Below are positions 44,742 through 49,095 of a stretch of DNA of 49,095 nucleotides, in pieces. This stretch comes from JASLDZ01 sp964242625. Lineage in GTDB: Bacteria > Pseudomonadota > Alphaproteobacteria > Caulobacterales > Caulobacteraceae. The notes beneath the pieces are model-generated. The model did not search any database, had not been told where the DNA came from, and saw only the letters and a list, made by a program, of their open reading frames with translations. The position numbers and the translations under genes are program-made. The stretch spans positions 1 to 49,095 of the forward strand of contig CAXTAO010000023.1 in assembly GCA_964242625.1 (NCBI GenBank), written 5' to 3'. Position 1 is the first letter of the stretch; each line of letters starts with the position of its first letter.

Positions 44742-45211
44742 CCGTCGTGCGCCGCCTCACCCCGGTGAACCGGCTGGCCGCCATGATCCACAAGCCCGGC
44801 GGGTTGAAGGAGAGCCAGGCGATCGCCGCCGCCGAAGCCAACCTCGAGGGGCTGCGCGAGCAGACGATGGAGCGGCTGGACGCGGTGGTCGCGGCGCTGG
44901 CCGCCGAAGCCGACGCGCTGTCGGGCTACGACGCCGAGGCGGTCGACCGGATGTACCGGCTCTCCAACGAGGTGGTGGGGGTGGCCGGGGTGTTCGGTTA
45001 CGGCCACATGGGCGAGGCCGCTTACAGCCTGTGCGAGCTCCTGGACGAGCTGCGCGCGCGGGAGAGCTGGTCGGACGCCATGGTGCGCGTGCACCTGCAG
45101 ACCCTGCGGCTCTTGCGCCAGCGCGGCGGGCCGGCGGCGGACCCGCAGGCCTGCGCCGCCATCCTCGAGGGTCTGCGCCAGGTCGCGGCCCGCGCGCGCC
45201 GCGACGGCTGA
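44738..45211 (+). CDS. Hpt-like helical protein without the phosphorylatable His
   Basis: A 157-residue, all-helical protein. Residues 75-105 ('RLSNEVVGVAGVFGYGHMGE' onwards to 'SLCELLDEL') align in pattern with Hpt domains, which read H-x-x-x-G-x-x-x-x-x-G and continue 'L..A...LE'. At the expected His the residue is Asn77. The function is unknown; a scaffold or phosphorelay antagonist is possible. Its ATG overlaps the upstream stop by 4 bp (ATGA), so it belongs to the kinase-EAL operon. The Hpt reading is by eye and moderately sure. Confidence 0.72.
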   Translation: MTVVRRLTPVNRLAAMIHKPGGLKESQAIAAAEANLEGLREQTMERLDAVVAALAAEADALSGYDAEAVDRMYRLSNEVVGVAGVFGYGHMGEAAYSLCELLDELRARESWSDAMVRVHLQTLRLLRQRGGPAADPQACAAILEGLRQVAARARRDG

Positions 45212-45227
45212 ACCTCAGCGGCGGCCC

Positions 45228-46433
45228 TTAGCCGGGCGGGGGGGCGAAGGCCGGCTCCTCGCCTTCCGCCCGCATGCGGGGGCGACGGTCGCGGCGGGTG
45301 AACGGGACGCCGTGAGCGCGCATGGCGGCGCGCGCGGGTCGCTCGACCAGGTGGTGCAAGGCCATGGCCGCAGGCACGACGCCCGCCATCAGGCCCAGCC
45401 AGACGGGGAAGGGCAGAAGCGCGTCGTCCGGAAGGTGCAGGAGCTTGCGGGCGCCGTTCTCGTAGACGACGTTCCACGGCATCACGCTCATGTAGAGGGC
45501 GAAGCTCACCTCGCCGAGGTAGACGAGGACGCGCAGCGCCCGGCCTTCCCCCGTGCGGGGCGGCAGGGCCGCGAGCCCCAGGATCACTCCGCCCGCCGCC
45601 AGGACCGCCGCCGCGTCCGGCAAATGGAACGCCGTCGCCGCGGCCAGCGCCGCGCACGAGGCGGCCGCGAGGAGCGCCGGGGCGAGCCAGGGGCCGCCCT
45701 CGCGCCGCTTGAGCCGCTCCCACACGAGGTGCAGGGCGCAGCCGTAGGCGAAGGGCGGCACGATGCGCAGCCATCCGAAGCGGGTGGTCGCCTGGCTCAG
45801 CTGGAAGCCCGCCAGCGGGGGAAAGGCGGCGTAGAGCGCCGCCCCGGCCGCGACCGCCCCCGCCAGCGCCAGGGCCGGCCTTCGCCGCAGCGCCCAGGCG
45901 GCGGCGGCGAAGGCGGGGAAGCTCACATAGGCGAACCACTCGGCGGAAAGCGACCAGGAGGGGTGGTTCCAGCCGCCGTCGGGCGCATAGCCCCAGGCGT
46001 GCACCAGGAGCGCCTCGGCGGGCAGCGACCACTTGCGGATCACGTCCTCGCCCACGCAGGCCCCGCTGAGCCGCACCGCCTCGATCAGGACGCCCAGGCC
46101 CACGAGCGTCGCGATGTGCACCGGGTAGATGCGCGACAGCCGCGCCCACAGGAACCGGCGGTAGCCGAAGCGGCCGGCGCCCCACTCGCGGCCGTAGACG
46201 TGCAAGAGGATGAAGCCCGACAGCACGAAGAAGAGCTCCACCCCCAGCCGGCCGTGGTCGATCACGGGTGGGCGCTGGGCGGTGAACCGGGGCCAGTAGT
46301 CGTAGAGCACCACCCACGCCGCCGCGAAGAAACGCAGGGCGGTGAGCGGCTTGAGGTCCTCGGGCGGCGCGGCCGCGGGCGCTTCGGGCATGGACGGGGC
46401 TCGCGTGCGCGGGGCGGCGCTCGGGTGCGTCAT
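45228..46433 (-). CDS. Acyltransferase-3 family membrane protein with altered TM1 motif
   Basis: A 401-residue protein with about ten helices matching the acyltransferase-3 (OafA/YrhL) family: 'LTALRFFAAAWVVLYDYWPR' (TM1), 'GRLGVELFFVLSGFILLHVY', 'RFLWARLSRIYPVHIATL' and 'PSWSLSAEWFAYVSFPAF'. These enzymes O-acylate surface sugars or antibiotics. The family's TM1 motif R-x10-H reads R34-x10-D45 here, so the conserved His is Asp. Start at 46433 is kept; ATG at 46391 is possible. It lies on the minus strand between the signalling operon and ftsW. Confidence 0.88.
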   Translation of the reverse strand: MTHPSAAPRTRAPSMPEAPAAAPPEDLKPLTALRFFAAAWVVLYDYWPRFTAQRPPVIDHGRLGVELFFVLSGFILLHVYGREWGAGRFGYRRFLWARLSRIYPVHIATLVGLGVLIEAVRLSGACVGEDVIRKWSLPAEALLVHAWGYAPDGGWNHPSWSLSAEWFAYVSFPAFAAAAWALRRRPALALAGAVAAGAALYAAFPPLAGFQLSQATTRFGWLRIVPPFAYGCALHLVWERLKRREGGPWLAPALLAAASCAALAAATAFHLPDAAAVLAAGGVILGLAALPPRTGEGRALRVLVYLGEVSFALYMSVMPWNVVYENGARKLLHLPDDALLPFPVWLGLMAGVVPAAMALHHLVERPARAAMRAHGVPFTRRDRRPRMRAEGEEPAFAPPPG

Positions 46434-46568
46434 CCTGGCGCCCGGGCGTTACGGCGGCCCTAACCGCGCGGCTTCGTGCGATACCCATTCCTCAACGGCG
46501 GATTAACCACGACGGGCGAGGGTGGCGGCCCGTCCCGCCGCGCCGTCTCCCGAGCCTCCGCACCGCCC

Positions 46569-47747
46569 ATGGCCAGCGTCTACGCCCCGCATCACGCCTT
46601 TGCGCGCACCGACCGGTCGCGCCTGGGCGTGTGGTGGTGGACGATGGACCGGCTGCTCCTGGGGGCGATCCTGGCGCTGATGGCGGTGGGGGTGGCGCTC
46701 TCCTTCGGGTCGAGCCCAGCGGCCGCGGCGCGCATCGGCATCCACGACCCGTTCCACTTCGCCAAGCGCCAGTGCGTGTACGGTGCGATCGGCGCCGCCA
46801 TCCTCTTGGGCGTGTCTCTGCTCTCCCCGCGCGGCGTCAGGCGGGTGAGCTTCTTCACCTACCTCCTGGCCATGGCGGTTATGCTGGGGCTGCCCTTCAT
46901 CGGCCACGCCGCCAAGGGCGCGGACCGCTGGCTCTCGCTGGGCGGCTTCTCGCTCCAGCCTTCCGAGTTCATGAAGCCTGCGCTGATCGTCCTGGCCTCG
47001 TGGATGTTCGCCGAGGCGCAGAAGGGCGAGGGGGTGCCGGGCGTCTCCATCGCCTTCGGTCTCTACGGTGCGGCGGTGGTTCTGCTCCTGCTCCAACCCG
47101 ACGTCGGGCAGACGGTGCTGACCACCGTCACCTTCGGAGCCTGCTTCTTCATGGCGGGCGTGCCCATGCGCTGGATCGTGGGCATGGGCACGGTGGCCGC
47201 GGGCGGGTTCGTGACGATCTACTTCGCCTTCGCCCACGTGGCGGCGCGTTTCCACAAGTTCCTCTCGCCCGACAAGGCCGACACCCATCAGGTCGACAAG
47301 GCGGCGGAGGCGATCGCCCACGGCGGCCTCTTCGGCGTGGGCCCGGGCGAGGGCATCATGAAGCGTCACGTGCCCGACCTGCACACCGACTTCATCTACT
47401 CGGTCGCCGCCGAGGAGTACGGGGTGGTGTTCTCCTGGCTCTTGATCGGCCTCTTCGCGCTGGTGATCGTGCGCGGCCTCTACCGCGCCATGAAGCTGGC
47501 CGATCCGTTCGAGCAGGTGGCGGCGTCGGGGCTCTTCGTGCTGGTGGGCCAGCAGGCGCTGATCAACGTGTGCGTGAACTTGAACCTGATCCCCACCAAG
47601 GGCATGACCCTGCCCTTCATCAGCTACGGAGGCTCCTCCATGCTGGCCACGGGGCTCACCCTGGGTCTGGCGCTCGCGCTCACCCGCCGCCGGCCCGGCG
47701 CCTACGCGGGGGCCGACGGTCCGGCGCAGGCCGGCGCGCACCTGTGA
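46569..47747 (+). CDS. ftsW: Peptidoglycan glycosyltransferase FtsW
   Basis: A 392-residue SEDS protein with ten membrane helices. Landmarks: 'KGADRWLSLGGFSLQPSEFM', 'LLLLQPDVGQTVLTT', 'GVGPGEGIMKRHVPDLHTDF' with the functionally important loop Asp274 in HTDF, and 'LPFISYGGSSMLATGLTLG'. FtsW polymerises septal glycan strands with FtsI from lipid II. The ATG at 46569 is preferred because the upstream in-frame codons are unlike FtsW N-termini. Its stop overlaps murG by 4 bp, the standard division-cluster order. A 135-bp leader contains one TTAACC half-site (46512 region), not enough to claim CtrA control. Confidence 0.96.
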   Translation: MASVYAPHHAFARTDRSRLGVWWWTMDRLLLGAILALMAVGVALSFGSSPAAAARIGIHDPFHFAKRQCVYGAIGAAILLGVSLLSPRGVRRVSFFTYLLAMAVMLGLPFIGHAAKGADRWLSLGGFSLQPSEFMKPALIVLASWMFAEAQKGEGVPGVSIAFGLYGAAVVLLLLQPDVGQTVLTTVTFGACFFMAGVPMRWIVGMGTVAAGGFVTIYFAFAHVAARFHKFLSPDKADTHQVDKAAEAIAHGGLFGVGPGEGIMKRHVPDLHTDFIYSVAAEEYGVVFSWLLIGLFALVIVRGLYRAMKLADPFEQVAASGLFVLVGQQALINVCVNLNLIPTKGMTLPFISYGGSSMLATGLTLGLALALTRRRPGAYAGADGPAQAGAHL

Positions 47748-48847
47748 GTTCGGCCGAGGGGGGCGGCCGGCTGGCCGTCGTGGCGGCGGGCGGTACGGGC
47801 GGCCACCTGTTCCCCGCCGAGGCGCTGGCGCGCACCCTCCTCGGCCGCGGCTGGCGCATCGTGCTGGCCACCGACGCGCGTGGCGCCCAGTTCGCCAAGG
47901 ACTTCCCCGCCGAGGACCGGCTGGCGCTGGAAGCGGCCACCTTCAAGTCGGGCGACGTGAGCGGGGCGGTCAGGGCCGCTTTGCGCATTTGGGGCGGCGT
48001 GCGGACCGCGCGGCGCGCCTACAAGCGGCTGCGGCCGGCGGTGGTGGTGGGGTTCGGCGGCTATCCCTCGCTCCCCGGCCTCCTGGCGGCGCGGCGGCGC
48101 ATACCCACGGTGATCCACGAGCAGAACGCGGTCCTCGGCCGGGTGAACCGCTATCTCGCGCCGCGGGTGGACGCGGTGGCCTGCGCCTTCCCCATCCTCG
48201 GCCGGGCGAGCGCGGAGGTGGTCAAGCGCGCGCGGGTGGTCGGCAACCCCGTCCGGCCGGAGATCCGCGCCCTCTACGGCGAAGGCTACACCGCGCCGGG
48301 AGACAGCGTGCGGCTCCTCGTCACCGGCGGCAGCCAGGGCGCGCGCCTCCTCTCCGAGCTCGTGCCGGACGCGGTGGCGCTGATGGGCGAAGACCTGCGC
48401 ACCCGGCTCAAGGTCGAGCAGCAGACGCGCATGGACCTCCTCGAGTCGGCGCGGCGCATCTACGCCGAGGCGGGGGTGGAGGCGGAGATCGCCCCCTTCT
48501 TCCGCAACATGGCGGGGCGCCTCAAAGCCGCGCACATCGTGATCGGGCGCGCGGGGGCCTCCACCGTGTGCGAGCTGGCGGTGGCGGGGCGCCCCTCGGT
48601 GCTGGTGCCGCTGGGCATCGCCGCGGACGACCACCAGCGCCACAACGCGCTCCTGCTCTCGGGCGTGGGCGCGGCCCAGGTGCTGACGGAGGAGGGCTTG
48701 ACCGCGGAGCGCCTGGCGGACGTGCTCCAGGGGCTGATCGGCGATCCCGTAGGCCTCGCGCGCGCGGCGGCGGCGGCGAGCGCGGCCGCCAAGCCGGACG
48801 CGGCGGAGCGGCTGGCGGACTTGGTGGAGGCGACGGCTCGGGGGTAG
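47744..48847 (+). CDS. murG: UDP-GlcNAc transferase MurG
   Basis: A 367-residue glycosyltransferase. The first Gly-rich loop 'AAGGTGGHLFPAEALA' contains catalytic-region His21; 'GFGGYPSLPGLLAA', 'HEQNAVLGRVNRYLA', 'LLVTGGSQGARLLSELVP' and 'VIGRAGASTVCELAVAGRPS' with 'DDHQRHNA' define MurG. It adds GlcNAc to lipid I on the inner membrane face to give lipid II, which FtsW then uses. GTG at 47744 overlaps the ftsW TGA (GTGA), so the pair is translationally coupled. The next gene in such clusters, murC, would lie beyond the window. Confidence 0.96.
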   Translation: MSSAEGGGRLAVVAAGGTGGHLFPAEALARTLLGRGWRIVLATDARGAQFAKDFPAEDRLALEAATFKSGDVSGAVRAALRIWGGVRTARRAYKRLRPAVVVGFGGYPSLPGLLAARRRIPTVIHEQNAVLGRVNRYLAPRVDAVACAFPILGRASAEVVKRARVVGNPVRPEIRALYGEGYTAPGDSVRLLVTGGSQGARLLSELVPDAVALMGEDLRTRLKVEQQTRMDLLESARRIYAEAGVEAEIAPFFRNMAGRLKAAHIVIGRAGASTVCELAVAGRPSVLVPLGIAADDHQRHNALLLSGVGAAQVLTEEGLTAERLADVLQGLIGDPVGLARAAAAASAAAKPDAAERLADLVEATARG

Positions 48848-48849
48848 GG

Positions 48850-48884
48850 AATTCCCCGCTCATTCCCGCGGAAGCGGGGACCCA
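48850..48884. repeat. REP-like palindromic repeat downstream of murG
   Basis: A hairpin CCCGC-GGAA-GCGGG (48865-48878) sits in the wording CATTCCCGCGGAAGCGGGGA that resembles the widespread proteobacterial repeat often mistranslated as 'IPAEAGTQ'. It starts a few bases after the murG stop and may end transcription or protect the mRNA 3' end. Confidence 0.6.
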
Positions 48885-48920
48885 GACTATCTGCGCGCGG
48901 TGCGGCTTGGGGGAGTATCC

Positions 48921-49095
48921 AGCGCTTCGTTCTGTGAGCGCGGAGGGGGCCGCCGTGCTCGCTCGCGTCAAGGCGACCTGCTTGCGCAGGCTTCGCTTCG
49001 CTCGGCCTTGACCCGCCCTGCGCGCGACGGCTGACGCGTGGGCGTCGGGACGCGGGGCGTCCCGTAGTTGAAGTTCGACTTGGCCTGCGGCCCGC
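48921..49095 (+). repeat. Inverted-repeat element, copy 2 (cut by window end)
   Basis: Matches the left arm of the 35-kb element in the same orientation. The 33-bp block is identical (49005-49037 with 35237-35269), as is GGCGTCGGGACGCGGGGCGT plus CCC (49041-49063). The inner GTCAAGGC...GCCTTGAC hairpin is kept while its loop differs in sequence and length. After 49063 the sequence resembles the reverse complement of 35453-35483. It starts 74 bp past the murG stop. The right arm should lie past 49095. Confidence 0.85.

Noticed and set aside
48850..49095. Short coding frames after murG reading 'IPAEAGTQ' and 'VLARVKATC'
   Set aside because: These are translations of the REP-like repeat and the inverted-repeat arm; the same peptide wording recurs at 35.1-35.2 kb, showing it comes from repeat DNA.

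Overview
The window is about 49 kb of very GC-rich DNA with dense genes and strong G/C bias at third codon positions. Family content points to an aerobic alphaproteobacterium of the Caulobacteraceae type, possibly Phenylobacterium or a close relative: a sphingomonad/caulobacter-style TonB receptor, a bolA / J-domain / cobS block, ftsW-murG overlap, proteasome-like Anbu protease, HIG1-type small protein, and promoters resembling the Caulobacter TTGaCgS / GCTANAWC consensus. The genus is an inference from gene families, not from a marker gene. No rRNA, tRNA, CRISPR array, transposase, integrase or prophage gene was seen.

Layout. 1-3013: 3' end of a fatty acyl-CoA synthetase, a membrane protein paired with a small winged-helix regulator, and an aldehyde dehydrogenase. 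3074-8026: a TonB-dependent receptor, divergent SelO-type protein AMPylase, then a Dps-like protein. 8079-14463: an OPT peptide transporter, an exported M3 metallopeptidase and an M61 peptidase, a plausible peptide-use group. 14558-21319: a complete RND efflux system (outer-membrane lipoprotein, HAE1 pump, adaptor lipoprotein) with a divergent TetR regulator and a clear palindromic operator between them. 21316-24878: a 35-codon microgene, cobS, a J-domain protein, bolA and an unrecognised 374-residue protein.

24888-30405: a CNNM/CorC-type CBS protein, then a co-directional four-gene set of circularly permuted ATP-grasp, alpha-E, transglutaminase and Anbu (proteasome-like Thr protease). This set looks like a peptide ligation / peptide removal pathway and is the most coherent poorly understood system in the window. 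30402-32260: metX-metW for methionine. 32329-35085: a CPBP protease, a Rieske oxygenase, a HIG1-like small membrane protein and a PduO-type cobalamin adenosyltransferase. 35086-35724: a 639-bp gene-free stretch filled mostly by a long nested inverted repeat, of which a second copy starts after murG at the window end.

35725-39886: a serine-hydrolase-fold protein lacking the usual catalytic Lys and Tyr, an SDR dehydrogenase and an AsmA-type protein. 39902-45211: a signalling island with a response regulator divergent from a translationally coupled operon encoding a membrane hybrid kinase with receiver, Hpt and EAL domains in one chain, a single-domain regulator, and an Hpt-like protein whose phosphorylatable His appears to be Asn. 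45228-48847: an acyltransferase-3 membrane protein with an atypical TM1 motif, then ftsW and murG overlapping by 4 bp, a fragment of the division/cell-wall cluster.

Start sites were chosen from Shine-Dalgarno matches, family N-termini, signal peptides and avoidance of overlap. Domain and residue statements come from reading the translations; family-level roles are established knowledge for named families; substrates and physiological roles are inferences.
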